Notes: generated by a model from the sequence alone, not told the origin. A stretch of 44,674 nt of DNA from an uncultured Duncaniella sp. (GCF_910577345.1 NZ_CAJTMT010000027.1:1-44674); one strand, 5' to 3'; shown: positions 7,282 through 16,104, counted from the first letter of the stretch. Translations and numbers: made by a program.

Positions 7282-8541
7282 TCAGATGGTGCGGAGGAGT
7301 TTGATGGCTTTGATGAGGGCGCGGGTGGTGGACGACTCTATGATGCGGGAGCGGGTTCCGGCAAAATGATAGGTCTCGGCTTCGCAAAGGGTCATCCCTT
7401 CGGGTGTGAGGAGTGCGGCGGCGATGCAGACGGTGCCGACCGGTTTCTCTTCCGAGCCTCCGCCGGGGCCTGCGATGCCGCTTGTGGCTACGGCTACTTT
7501 CGCACCTGTGGCACGGAGTACACCCTCGGCCATCTCGCGGACTACGGGCAGACTTACGGCTCCGTTTTCCTCCAATGTCTTGGCTCCGACACCGAGCAGA
7601 TTCATTTTCACCTCATTGCTGTAGCTGACCACTGAGCCGACAAAGACTTCCGACGAACCGGGGATGAGTGTGAGTTCGTGGGCTATGTTTCCGCCGGTGC
7701 AACTCTCGGCTGATGCGAGAGTCAGGCCGAGCCGTCCACATTCTTTGAGCAGAATCTGGGCCGGAGTGAGGTCGTCGGTGGCGATTACGGCATCGCCGAG
7801 CATCTCATGGAGTTCGGCGGCTGCACGGCGCACTTCCTCGGTGATGAAAGCCTTGTCGGGGTGTGCGCCGTCGATGCGCAGACGGATGAGGCCCGGTTTG
7901 GGAAGATAGGCGAGGTGGAGATGGGGAGGGAGTGCCTCTTCCCAAGCTGCGATGTATTCTGCAAGGCCGCTTTCGGTATAGTCGGTGACCATGAGCACGG
8001 CATGTTCGATGTCGACATTCGTGCGGTATTTCTCGCGCAATTGCGGGAATACCTCGCTTTGGAACATCTCGCGTGTCTCGAACGGTACGCCGGGCATTGC
8101 CACGAGGACCTTGCCGTCGCGTTCGAACCACATGATAGGGGCTGTCCCGACACGGTTCTGAATCACACGGCATGAGGTCGGGACGATTGCCTGAGCGGCG
8201 GTGAGGTCGTTGAGCTTGAATCCTTTGGAGCTGACCACCTGCTTGACGTTTTCAAGCACTGCCGGGTCTTCGACAAGCTCACCTCCGAAGTAGTCGCGGA
8301 GGACGCCTTTGGTTATGTCGTCCTTTGTCGGGCCGAGGCCGCCGGTGGTGATGATTACGTCGCTGAGTTCAAAGGCACGGTCGATTGCCCGGCGTATTTC
8401 TTCGGCTTCATCGCCAACGGCCTGCACGTCGTTGACCTCCCAGCCGTAGGGAGCTATATGGCGGGCGATTTCGCCCGAGTTTGTATCTGTCACCTGACCG
8501 AGCAGAAGCTCATCGCCGATGACAATGACGGATAGTTGCAT
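7282..8541 (-). CDS. cinA: CinA-like protein (NMN deamidase / MoCF-fold hydrolase)
   Basis: This 419-residue protein is full length for the CinA family. Residues 1-170 form the MoCF/COG1058 domain, with the opening VIVIGDELLLGQVTDTNS and the TTGGLGPTKDD motif. Residues ~255-415 form the CinA C-terminal amidohydrolase domain, with SAESCTGG and ATSGIAGPGGG, typical of nicotinamide-nucleotide amidases. It is expected to hydrolyse NMN and/or ADP-ribose in the cytoplasm as part of NAD recycling. The start at 8541 follows the family exactly. The region upstream is filled by heptad repeats, so its promoter is unclear; co-transcription with tsaD is possible. Confidence 0.95.
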   Translation of the reverse strand: MQLSVIVIGDELLLGQVTDTNSGEIARHIAPYGWEVNDVQAVGDEAEEIRRAIDRAFELSDVIITTGGLGPTKDDITKGVLRDYFGGELVEDPAVLENVKQVVSSKGFKLNDLTAAQAIVPTSCRVIQNRVGTAPIMWFERDGKVLVAMPGVPFETREMFQSEVFPQLREKYRTNVDIEHAVLMVTDYTESGLAEYIAAWEEALPPHLHLAYLPKPGLIRLRIDGAHPDKAFITEEVRRAAAELHEMLGDAVIATDDLTPAQILLKECGRLGLTLASAESCTGGNIAHELTLIPGSSEVFVGSVVSYSNEVKMNLLGVGAKTLEENGAVSLPVVREMAEGVLRATGAKVAVATSGIAGPGGGSEEKPVGTVCIAAALLTPEGMTLCEAETYHFAGTRSRIIESSTTRALIKAIKLLRTI

Positions 8542-8544
8542 TGG

Positions 8545-8757
8545 GTTGTGAGTTGTTAGTTTTTAGTTGTGAGTTGGGGAGTACAGTTGTGGGTTTTTAG
8601 TTGTGAGTTTTTAGTTTTCAGTTTTGAGTTGGGGGGAGTATAGTTGTGATTTTTTAGTTCTGCAATCGACAGCTCAAAACTGTAAACTGATGACTCAAAA
8701 CTGTAAACTAACAACTCAAAACTAACAACTCAAAACTAACAACTCACAACTCCAAAA
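8545..8757. repeat. Heptad (7-bp) low-complexity repeat block, inverted arms
   Basis: The left part (8545-8660) is made of degenerate GTTNTNA heptads, such as GTTTTGA, GTTGTTA and GTTTTCA. The right part (8668-8757) is made of the complementary AACTNNN heptads (AACTCAA, AACTAAC, AACTCAC). The two halves could fold on each other as one long imperfect hairpin. It occupies the whole interval between tsaD and cinA. Confidence 0.85.
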
Positions 8758-9774
8758 CTATACCTGCACTCGGGCGTAGGGGACTTCGTCGTAGCGGCAG
8801 AAGTCGCGGTCGAGGTATTTATAGTAGGCGGCTATGGCTACCATCGCGGCATTGTCGGTGGTGAAGACGCGCGGGGGGATGAAGGCAGTCAGGTTGTGGC
8901 GCTTGCAGTAGTCGGCCACGGCATCGCGCACACCCGAATTTGCAGATACGCCACCGCCGATTGCCACGGTCTTCACTCCTGTCTGCTTCACTGCTTTGTC
9001 GAGTTTGTCCATGAGGATGTCGATGATGGTTTTCTGCAGCGAGGCGGCGAGGTCGGCCTTGTTTTCCTCGATAAAGTCAGGATTGTTCTTCAGCTCATCG
9101 CGGAGGGTGTAGAGAAACGATGTCTTTAGTCCGCTGAAACTGTAGTCAAGTCCCGGGATGTGGGGCTTGGCGAATTTGAAGCGCTTCGGATTGCCTTCGG
9201 CTGCGAGACGGTCGATGTGCGGACCGCCGGGATAGGGGAGTCCCATCACCTTCGCACACTTGTCGAAGGCCTCACCGGCAGCATCGTCGATGGTCTGGCC
9301 GAGGATTTCCATGTCATTGTAGTTCCTGACGAGAATTATCTGGCTGTTGCCACCCGAAACGAGAAGACAGATGAAGGGATATTCCGGCACGGGGTCGTTT
9401 TCCTCGCGACGGATGAAGTGTGAGAGGACATGGCCGTGGAGATGGTTGACATCCACGATGGGGATGCGCAGTCCGAGCGACATTCCCTTGGCGAAACTCG
9501 TCCCGACAAGGAGTGAGCCTAACAGACCGGGCCCGCGTGTGAAGCCGATGGCTGTCAGGTCGCTTTTGCTTATCCCTGCGCGTTTGAGGGCGGTGTCGAC
9601 GACCGGTACAATGTTCTGCTGATGGGCGCGTGAGGCCAGTTCGGGGACAACGCCGCCGAATTCGGCATGTACCTGCTGCGATGCAATGACGTTGCTGAGC
9701 AGGACACCGTCGCGGATTACGGCTGCCGAAGTGTCGTCGCACGACGATTCTATGCCTAATATGATTACACTCAT
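8758..9774 (-). CDS. tsaD: tRNA threonylcarbamoyladenosine transferase subunit TsaD
   Basis: This 338-residue protein has the complete ASKHA-fold TsaD signature. It shows ILGIESSCDDTSAAVI at the N-terminus, the metal-binding HLHGH motif near residue 110, SGGNSQ, and GGVSANSGVR near residue 275. TsaD works with TsaB, TsaE and TsaC to make the universal t6A37 modification on ANN-reading tRNAs in the cytoplasm. Length and start are as expected. Heptad repeats begin immediately after its stop. Confidence 0.97.
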   Translation of the reverse strand: MSVIILGIESSCDDTSAAVIRDGVLLSNVIASQQVHAEFGGVVPELASRAHQQNIVPVVDTALKRAGISKSDLTAIGFTRGPGLLGSLLVGTSFAKGMSLGLRIPIVDVNHLHGHVLSHFIRREENDPVPEYPFICLLVSGGNSQIILVRNYNDMEILGQTIDDAAGEAFDKCAKVMGLPYPGGPHIDRLAAEGNPKRFKFAKPHIPGLDYSFSGLKTSFLYTLRDELKNNPDFIEENKADLAASLQKTIIDILMDKLDKAVKQTGVKTVAIGGGVSANSGVRDAVADYCKRHNLTAFIPPRVFTTDNAAMVAIAAYYKYLDRDFCRYDEVPYARVQV

Positions 9775-9842
9775 GAAAATATGCTTATTAAGTATTATAG
9801 CGCAAAATTAGCAAATTCCGCTGACACGGAGATGAAGTCAGC

Positions 9843-9890
9843 AGAAAAAGAAAGCAACCCGGAGGGCTTTGGGGGCACCTTCGGGTCGCA
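9843..9890 (-). terminator. Rho-independent terminator of the OmpA-family gene
   Basis: On the minus strand, GCGACCCG pairs with CGGGTTGC and is followed by TTTCTTTTT. It lies between the OmpA-family gene (ending at 10046) and the tsaD start (9774). The rest of 9775-10045 holds only the heptad repeat block. Confidence 0.8.
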
Positions 9891-9927
9891 AACGTCAATT
9901 ATTGTTTTTGAACAGAAAAAACTCGGT

Positions 9928-10042
9928 TTTTTTAGTTTTTAGTTTTCAGTTGTTAGTTTTGAGTCTTTAGTTTTCAGTTTTTGGTTTTTAGCCTTTAGGT
10001 TGCTGTCGGTTGTCAACTCAAAACTGTCAACTCACAACTCAT
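9928..10042. repeat. Second heptad repeat block
   Basis: GTTNTNA-type heptads (for example GTTTTCA, GTTGTTA, GTTTTGA) run from about 9928 to 9992. Complementary AACTNNN heptads run from 10014 to 10042. The block ends directly at the stop of the OmpA-family gene and is of the same family as 8545-8757. Confidence 0.85.
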
Positions 10043-10045
10043 ATC

Positions 10046-11272
10046 TTATTCAGGCATTGCGAAGATTACGATGCGGTTCCAGTCGTTGGTATCGTAAATC
10101 TGGGTGTTGCTGCCTGCAGCTTCGAGGACGAGGCGGTTGGCGTTGATGCCGTAGTCATTCACGAGGATGTCAGCGACAGCCTGAGCGCGGCGCTCTGAAA
10201 GCTTCATGTTGTATTCTGATGTACCGGTATCCTTGTCAGCGTAACCGCGAACCACGATGGTAGCGTCGGGATTAGCCTTCATGTATTCGGCCATGTTGTA
10301 GATGTTGACCATTTCCTCTGAGCTTACGTAAGCAGAGTTGAGCTTGAAGCGGACGGTGGGGAGGATAGTGGTTGAAGAAGCTTCCACGACAGTTTCTGAT
10401 ACTTCGGGGCAGGGGAGCTGAGCTTCAGCGGCTGCGAGAGCTGCGGAGGTAGCTGCGAGAGCGCCACGGAGGTCGTTGATCTGAGCGTTGGCATTGTTGA
10501 TATAATCGGTGTAGTCACAGGGATTGTAGCGCTGGAACTTCGAGCCGGTGAGGTGGAAGGTGAAACCGCCGATAGCTGAGAGGTCAATGTCGATGGGACG
10601 ACCGTAAGCTTCATTGTTGAAGTTGTCGCCATAGAACTGAGCGCGGCCTTCTGCGAAGAAGTCAACATATTCGCTCAGACGGAAGCGGAGCTGCAGACCT
10701 GCTGAAACCGGGAGGAGCCACTGGTTTTTCTTGATGCCCTTGCCGTCGCGGTCCTGGATGTTGCCGAGAGCGGGCTTGTAGTCATAGACAAATGAACCGC
10801 CGAGACCGATGAAAGGAACGATTGAGAATACTCGGTTGGGGCTGTAGCCACCGATTGAGTTGAACATATCCCACATGAAATCAACATTGAGGTTGGCCAC
10901 ACGAGCTTTGGCAGTGACACCCTGGTTCCAGTGCATTGCACCGTAGTAACCCGAGAAGCGGAAACCTAAGTAGGGTGAGATCCAACGGCCTACGCCGAGA
11001 TTGTAGACGGCGGTAATACGGCGATGGTTGTCATTTTTGGTATCGACATTCTCCATGAAGGGTGAACGGATACCGGCACCTATCTGGATGAACCAGTTGT
11101 TTTTCCAAGAACCGGGAGTATAGTAGTCCTTGCAGTCCACTTCCTGGACGAGGACGGGTGTCTCCTCAACTACAACACCTGACACTGTCTCCTGTGCCTT
11201 TGCGTCATTTGCGCTCCAGAGCATACCGCCCAAAGCTGCTACGATTAACAAATTTCTTTTCATTTCTCTCAT
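10046..11272 (-). CDS. OmpA-family outer membrane protein
   Basis: This protein is 408 residues (405 if translation begins at the second Met, 11263). It has a signal peptide ending near NDAKAQE, an eight-stranded-barrel-like N-terminal region (~40-250, alternating aromatic/polar strands), an Ala-rich linker (~265-290), and a C-terminal OmpA/MotB domain (~305-408). Peptidoglycan-binding features are visible in the C-terminal domain, including VRGYADKDTG and MKLSERRAQAV. It would anchor the outer membrane to the cell wall. It is monocistronic, with a clear terminator downstream. Codon use suggests high expression, as for major Bacteroidales OmpA proteins. Confidence 0.93.
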   Translation of the reverse strand: MREMKRNLLIVAALGGMLWSANDAKAQETVSGVVVEETPVLVQEVDCKDYYTPGSWKNNWFIQIGAGIRSPFMENVDTKNDNHRRITAVYNLGVGRWISPYLGFRFSGYYGAMHWNQGVTAKARVANLNVDFMWDMFNSIGGYSPNRVFSIVPFIGLGGSFVYDYKPALGNIQDRDGKGIKKNQWLLPVSAGLQLRFRLSEYVDFFAEGRAQFYGDNFNNEAYGRPIDIDLSAIGGFTFHLTGSKFQRYNPCDYTDYINNANAQINDLRGALAATSAALAAAEAQLPCPEVSETVVEASSTTILPTVRFKLNSAYVSSEEMVNIYNMAEYMKANPDATIVVRGYADKDTGTSEYNMKLSERRAQAVADILVNDYGINANRLVLEAAGSNTQIYDTNDWNRIVIFAMPE

Positions 11273-11472
11273 AAATTAAAAATGAAACACGATTTTTTAG
11301 TAAACTCTTTTTTCTTTAAATAAATTTCTGTGTTGTTTTTCACTTCTTCCTTCACGTTGGGTTTGTTCTCTTGTCTTCGCTGCCGTGAATGGGTGTTGAA
11401 GCGTTTTGATTTTATAACATTACTACATTTTTATTTGTTCAACCATCCCCCAAATCCTACACGATTTTAACA

Positions 11473-11503
11473 TTTGATTTTTCCCGCAGAATGCTTATCT
11501 TTG
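11473..11503 (+). promoter_or_regulatory. Bacteroidetes-type promoter of a small RNA
   Basis: TTTG at 11473-11476 is followed by 19 bp and then TATCTTTG at 11496-11503, an exact match to the TTTG-N19-TAnnTTTG pattern. The expected start site (about 11508) coincides with the first base of the three-way-junction RNA described next. Confidence 0.75.
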
Positions 11504-11507
11504 CAGG

Positions 11508-11587
11508 GTGAAATGCCTTTGAGAATACTTGTGGTATCCTCAGAGACATCCGCAGAGGCGGGTGGGCATTGTCGTTTCACATTTTTA
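11508..11587 (+). ncRNA. Candidate ~80-nt three-way-junction small RNA
   Basis: The closing stem pairs GTGA (11508-11511) with TCAC (11577-11580) and AATGCC (11512-11517) with GGCATT (11565-11570), leaving a 6-nt bulge. Hairpin two is 11521-11541 (GAG/CTC plus ATAC/GTAT around a TTGTG loop). Hairpin three is CATCCGC/GCGGGTG at 11547-11564 with an AGAG tetraloop. The closing stem is followed by ATTTTT, as in a terminator. No coding potential is evident. I do not recognise a named family. The remaining 11588-11939 interval shows no supported gene, only weak hairpins such as ACGTTT-AA-AAACGT near 11594. Confidence 0.6.
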
Positions 11588-11939
11588 CGATGACGTTTAA
11601 AAACGTTTCTATCTGTCTTTTCAGAAACTTCGCAACTTTTTGACACTCGAGACTGAGGAAACCGCATTTTGAACGTCCACGGCGATATATGTATGTCGTT
11701 GTGATTCTCAATGCGCCTTTCGGTCACCAACGGCCGGAACGTGCGAGTCACACCTTACCGCTATATCACCACGTGGGCTGCGGATGTCTCTGTTTTTCTC
11801 GAGTAGGTTTTGCGAAGTGCCTTGAATTGGAGAACAGAAAGGTGATTCAGCATCCCACGTTTTCGTAACAAGCCTATCTCCAGTTTATAAAAATGACGGC
11901 CTCCGGGATGCTTGCCGCAATCTTTCGCACGCCTCATAA

Positions 11940-12164
11940 ATGCAGCCAATCGGTACAATTATCCGCGAAGAGCTGATGCGTCAGGAGAGAAGCATCTCCT
12001 GGTTCGCTCGAAAGCTGAGCTGTGACCGTTCCAACGTCTACCGTCTGTTTCAGAAGCATTCCATTGATACCGCCCTCCTCATGCGTATCTCTGTCATCCT
12101 CAATCGCGACTTTTTCGCGGAACTTAGCCGGAACCTCCCCGCCAACAAGGAGCGGGATATATAG
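11940..12164 (+). CDS. Small helix-turn-helix DNA-binding protein
   Basis: This 74-residue protein opens MQPIGTIIREELMRQERS. It reads as a compact helix-turn-helix of the XRE-like kind, with the recognition segment SCDRSNVYRLFQKHSID, followed by LLMRISVILNRDFF. Very similar short regulators are widespread in Bacteroidales. It stands alone, 350 bp after the small-RNA candidate and on the same strand. Its target is unknown; it may regulate the small RNA or its own region. The start is chosen because family members begin with the same M-x-x-IG pattern. Confidence 0.75.
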   Translation: MQPIGTIIREELMRQERSISWFARKLSCDRSNVYRLFQKHSIDTALLMRISVILNRDFFAELSRNLPANKERDI

Positions 12165-12292
12165 AATATACATATAAGAATAGTGAAAAAAACTGTTCTA
12201 TTTTTAGTCTTATTTGGGCGTGTGCGTATTCTGCGATATAATCGTGTCATTAGAGATACACCTACAGATGCTTGTTATTGCAATTTTATTTG

Positions 12293-12530
12293 TAAATTTG
12301 CAAAGAGATAAATAGAAATTAAAGGAATCCGAAAAGATACTTGATAATAATAGCAGATTATAATATGTCCTTATAGCAATATAAACTATATTACAGGCAA
12401 CATAAAGCTTGCATATAGTCAATTACTGTTAACATCGTATGTAATATTCAGTAAAAAGGTTGTATCCCATATAGCCAACAACCGATATCCTGCATGCTGT
12501 CGTAGAGACATTGTGCAGGATGCTTTTTAT
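12293..12530 (+). ncRNA. Possible ~220-nt small RNA with promoter and terminator
   Basis: A -7 element TAAATTTG (12293-12300) has only a weak CTTG 18 bp upstream. About 220 nt later, ATCCTGCA (12487-12494) pairs perfectly with TGCAGGAT (12514-12521), followed by GCTTTTTAT as in a terminator. Just before it, GGTTGT (12458-12463) pairs with ACAACC (12478-12483). No reading frame of interest lies inside. The rest of 12165-12670 is AT-rich and holds nothing else I can support. Confidence 0.4.
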
Positions 12531-12670
12531 ATCTAAGTTCTATACTTATCAGATTAATTGTGAAATGGTTGGATGAAATTGTCTCATTAATTGGCCTAAT
12601 TATCTTTCGGAATATGGTATAACATTATTGTAGCCGTTTGAGAATTAGATTAATTTAAGCAAGGTAAGGA

Positions 12671-13348
12671 TTATTTTTTCTTTGACATGATTTCGTTCAT
12701 CAGGCGGTCGTAGTGGGCGAGGATGGCGGGGTCCATTGTGTCGGTGACGAGATTGCGGGCGGTTTGGACGAGGGTACGGGCTGAGGCGGTACGGAGGTAT
12801 TTTTCGTCAAGTCCCCAACGCCCGAGACGCCAACGGTCAAGCGCATCGGCATCCTTGAAAATGGCATAAAGTTTCTCCACCTTTCCGGCTCTGTCAGGGA
12901 AGTCCCTACGGATAGCTTCTATGCCCAATGTGTCGTCGAGGTCATGGTAACGCATCAGATAGACGGCTTCCGGATGAAAGACAATTCCGGCTTGCTGTCG
13001 AGACGGACAATCTGAGTCTTCTGAATTGGATGCACCCTTGCAGAACTCCGTATAATAGACGGCAGCACGTGCTCCATGCCCTGTGTCGAGATATTCATCA
13101 TGGCGACGGGTGTCATGAAACACAGAGGCGTGTGCGAGGATTTCGAGGGCTTCGATGTCATCAATGCCCATTTCAGCGACTCCCATCCGCAGTGCATGAA
13201 GCAATACTCGTTCGCAATGATGAGCGGCATGGAGTGGGCTGTCAGGCATGTTGAAGCTGACATCATCATAGAGGAACCGTCCCCATTTCAGGAACAGATT
13301 TCTGACCTCGGCAGGGAGGGTGTCGTAATATCGGGCCGGAGTAATCAT
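12671..13348 (-). CDS. HD-domain phosphohydrolase-like protein
   Basis: With the start at 13348 (MITPARYYDTLP) the protein is 225 residues; a start at 13408 would add 20 residues in a promoter-like region. HAAHHCERV (near residue 43) and ASVFHDTRRHDE (near residue 75) supply the H...HD metal ligands of the HD superfamily. A further conserved Asp appears in FKDADALDRWR. Substrates of such proteins are nucleotides or phosphodiesters; the exact one cannot be read here. It is transcribed divergently from the adenylation-domain operon. A minus-strand -7 element TATATTTG lies at 13382-13389. Confidence 0.85.
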   Translation of the reverse strand: MITPARYYDTLPAEVRNLFLKWGRFLYDDVSFNMPDSPLHAAHHCERVLLHALRMGVAEMGIDDIEALEILAHASVFHDTRRHDEYLDTGHGARAAVYYTEFCKGASNSEDSDCPSRQQAGIVFHPEAVYLMRYHDLDDTLGIEAIRRDFPDRAGKVEKLYAIFKDADALDRWRLGRWGLDEKYLRTASARTLVQTARNLVTDTMDPAILAHYDRLMNEIMSKKK

Positions 13349-13431
13349 GAGGGTGTAGTAATCATTATGTGTGTTGATTTGCAAATATAAGAATAATTGA
13401 ACAATCAACGGTCATAAAGGCTTATATATAC

Positions 13432-14916
13432 ATGATGGAAAACACTATTTACAACCGTTTCAAACAGATTGCAGCTTCCCAACCGGACGCTATAGCCATC
13501 GTGGAAAATGGCAGAAAGATAACATATTCACAACTCGACAGCCTTGCGGACGCCATCACGACACTCTTTCCGAAAAAACATGCCGGAAGGGTCGGAATAG
13601 TAATGAACCACGGCATAGAGATGATAGCCTCAATCCTCGCAGTCCTGAAATCCGGAGCCGCCTACGTCCCGGCCGAACCGTCGTTTCCCCCCGAACGCAT
13701 AAAGTTCATGATGGAGGAGGCAGATGTCGACTTCATAATCGTCTCACCTGGTGTCAAACCGGAAACCGGAGCGACACCTCTACTTGAAATCGCACCCGGA
13801 TTAAAAGCAGAAGGCAATCCGGATAATGCAACCGTCGCTGAAACCTCACCGGAGGATACAGCCTATATACTTTACACCTCCGGAACGACAGGAAAACCGA
13901 AAGGTGTTGTCATCAACAACCGCAACGTGTGCCATTACGCCGACGCCTTCGAACAGGAATTCCATACGGCTCCCGGCGACGTGATGCTGCAATATTCTGT
14001 GTGCTCGTTCGATATATTCGTGGAAGAGGTGTTCACCACACTTCTCAACGGAGCCACCCTCGCCATACCTCCGGAAAACACGAAGTCGAATCTTAATGAG
14101 CTCATGAAGTTTGTTGAAGCTCATGGTGTCACCATCATCAGCGGCTTCCCCTATCTGCTTCTCGACATGAACAAGCTCCCGGAAATTCCGAAATCACTGC
14201 GCCTGCTCATCAGCGGCGGGGATGTCCTGCGTGGAAGCTATATCGACCGTCTGCGCGAAACAGGGGTTGAAATCTACAACACCTACGGGCCATCCGAAAC
14301 GACCGTGTGCGCGACTTACCAACGCTGTGACAATATCCCGCCGCTTGACGACGGAACCTTCCCTATCGGTCATGAGATAAAGGATGTGGAAATAATGATA
14401 ATGAACAAGAAAATGAAACCGGTGAAGCCCGGTGAGCGCGGTGAAATCTGCATTCTCGGCGAAGGTGTAGGTGAAGGCTATCTCACGACTGTCCCGGAAA
14501 GCGCCAACTTCACAACCCTTCCCGACGGACGGAGAATCTACAGGAGCGGCGACCTCGGCTACCGTCTCCCCGACGGGTCGATAGGATTCCTTCACCGAAA
14601 GGATGACCAGGTGATGATTCTTGGCAAAAGAGTCGAGCGCGAGGAGGTCGAGAATGTCATAAATGCAATTGACGACGTCGAGAACGGCGTGGTAGAGGCC
14701 GACATTGATTCCCAGGGGCTGTCATATCTGGTTGCCTATATCGTGCCGAGTCATCTCCGCTTCTCGTTCCGTCAACTGACCGAGAAACTCAAACGTAAAC
14801 TGACCCCATTCATGATTCCCGAATTTTTCATCCGGATGGAAACTTTACCACTAACTCCCAACGGAAAGGTCGACCGCAAAGCATTGCCAAAAGTATTCAA
14901 GGAGGGACAGCTATGA
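13432..14916 (+). CDS. Stand-alone amino acid adenylation domain (DltA/NRPS A-domain type)
   Basis: This 494-residue protein contains the full set of adenylation core motifs: YILYTSGTTGKPKG (A3), YNTYGPSETT (A5), YRSGDLGYR (A7), HRKDDQVMILGKRVE (A8) and NGKVDRKALP (A10). It ends right after A10, so there is no carrier protein or condensation domain. My manual alignment of the substrate pocket to GrsA reads D-I-E-S-I-G-T-V-C plus the usual Lys. The acidic residue at the third position would suit a basic amino acid such as Lys, but this is only an inference. It would activate an amino acid as AMP-ester. It overlaps the next gene by 4 bp. The start may be 13432 or 13435 (ATGATG). Confidence 0.9.
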   Translation: MMENTIYNRFKQIAASQPDAIAIVENGRKITYSQLDSLADAITTLFPKKHAGRVGIVMNHGIEMIASILAVLKSGAAYVPAEPSFPPERIKFMMEEADVDFIIVSPGVKPETGATPLLEIAPGLKAEGNPDNATVAETSPEDTAYILYTSGTTGKPKGVVINNRNVCHYADAFEQEFHTAPGDVMLQYSVCSFDIFVEEVFTTLLNGATLAIPPENTKSNLNELMKFVEAHGVTIISGFPYLLLDMNKLPEIPKSLRLLISGGDVLRGSYIDRLRETGVEIYNTYGPSETTVCATYQRCDNIPPLDDGTFPIGHEIKDVEIMIMNKKMKPVKPGERGEICILGEGVGEGYLTTVPESANFTTLPDGRRIYRSGDLGYRLPDGSIGFLHRKDDQVMILGKRVEREEVENVINAIDDVENGVVEADIDSQGLSYLVAYIVPSHLRFSFRQLTEKLKRKLTPFMIPEFFIRMETLPLTPNGKVDRKALPKVFKEGQL

Positions 14917-15404
14917 TGCAACTATTCTTTGAACCACTCAGGGACATCGACCGTCTACTCGCATGGCGCATGGAGGTGATAGAGAGCGTTTTCGGTCTGT
15001 CGGCAAAGACTGACACCGAAACCCTCACCCAACTTTGCAGGGCGAACCGTGACTACTACAGATTCAACATCCGCCACGCAAGCCATTACGCATGTCTTGC
15101 CGTCACTGCCGAGGGTGAGGAGATAGGGTGCGGAGGATTGTGTTTCCACCACGAACTGCCTTCGCCCGACAATCCCAACGGAAAATGCGCATATATGATG
15201 AACATATATGTGCGTCCCGGTTATCGCCATCAAGGGGCAGGACACGCCATCGTCGACCATCTCCTCGAAAAGTGCAAGAGAAGGGGAATTAGCAAAATTT
15301 ATCTTGAAGCCACGCCTCTCGGCCGGGAATTATATTCAAATCTGGGATTCACCGACATGGCAAACATGATGATATTCAATCCGCATAACAACACACAGAA
15401 ATGA
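14913..15404 (+). CDS. GNAT-family N-acetyltransferase
   Basis: This 163-residue protein has the GNAT acetyl-CoA-binding motif RPGYRHQGAGHAIV (near residue 107), the beta strands around MMNIYV, and a C-terminal ATPLGRELYSNLGF typical of the family. It is fused to its neighbours by 4-bp ATGA overlaps on both sides, implying tight translational coupling. In this operon it may acylate the amino acid or product that the adenylation protein activates. The acceptor is not determinable from sequence. It is cytoplasmic, with no signal or membrane segment. Confidence 0.9.
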   Translation: MMQLFFEPLRDIDRLLAWRMEVIESVFGLSAKTDTETLTQLCRANRDYYRFNIRHASHYACLAVTAEGEEIGCGGLCFHHELPSPDNPNGKCAYMMNIYVRPGYRHQGAGHAIVDHLLEKCKRRGISKIYLEATPLGRELYSNLGFTDMANMMIFNPHNNTQK

Positions 15405-16078
15405 ACAAGACATTTGAGACTGCAGGCTACCGCTGCCTCATCTCCACACCCGAAAAAGGAGTGAAAGCTCCATCGCAAACCGTCTATCTTCTATGGCCGA
15501 TGCCGGTGACAGCGGAAACGTCCGCACGCCTTGCCGAACACTATGCGTGTGGGATAGCGTTCATCACCGGTATCGACTGGGATAACGACCTCACACCGTG
15601 GCGTGCTCCCGGGGTATTTCAGCGTGACGCTCCATTTGAAGGTAAAGCACAGGAATTTCTCGACAATCTGACCCGCGTCATCGTCCCCGCAATAGATAAG
15701 GCGATGAACCTCACCCCTGAGTTCCGCACACTTGCAGGAATATCACTCTCGGGACTGTTCGCAACGTGGCAATGGATTGAATCGCCCTTCTTCAACAATG
15801 TCATCTCCATTTCCGGCTCATTCTGGTATGACGGTTTCACGACATGGCTGCGCTCGGCCCCCATCCCGCCACGCGGAGGCAAAATCTACCTTTCACTCGG
15901 TGATGAAGAGGAGGACACAACGGTTGCCCGCTTCCAACCGGTGAAACGTTGCACGGATGAAGTCGCCGACATTCTCCGCCGGGCAGGAATCGATGTGGTC
16001 TATAAGATGACAAAAGGAAATCACTATGCCCCGCCTGTCCCCCGGTTGATGGCCGCGCTCGATTCAATTATCGGATAG
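15401..16078 (+). CDS. Alpha/beta-hydrolase esterase-like protein
   Basis: This 225-residue protein has the nucleophile elbow in LAGISLSGLFATW (Ser near 115, with a GxSxS variant of GxSxG), an acidic segment LSLGDEEEDT and a late His in KGNHYAPP. This fits a Ser-Asp/Glu-His triad of the Fes/IroE-like putative esterase group. It lacks a signal peptide. As the last gene of the adenylation/GNAT operon it may hydrolyse or release the product as an ester, thioester or lactone. This is inference. It converges with the MBL gene (16105), and no clear terminator was seen between them. Confidence 0.85.
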   Translation: MNKTFETAGYRCLISTPEKGVKAPSQTVYLLWPMPVTAETSARLAEHYACGIAFITGIDWDNDLTPWRAPGVFQRDAPFEGKAQEFLDNLTRVIVPAIDKAMNLTPEFRTLAGISLSGLFATWQWIESPFFNNVISISGSFWYDGFTTWLRSAPIPPRGGKIYLSLGDEEEDTTVARFQPVKRCTDEVADILRRAGIDVVYKMTKGNHYAPPVPRLMAALDSIIG

Positions 16079-16104
16079 ACGGATGCAGTGACAGGACACA
16101 CTCC

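Noticed and set aside
11467..11751. Minus-strand 94-residue frame over the small-RNA candidate
   Set aside because: There is no recognisable domain, the composition is basic and unusual, and it covers the plus-strand promoter and RNA stems.
11761..11958. Minus-strand 65-residue frame
   Set aside because: It overlaps the start of the HTH gene and has no recognisable domain or leader.
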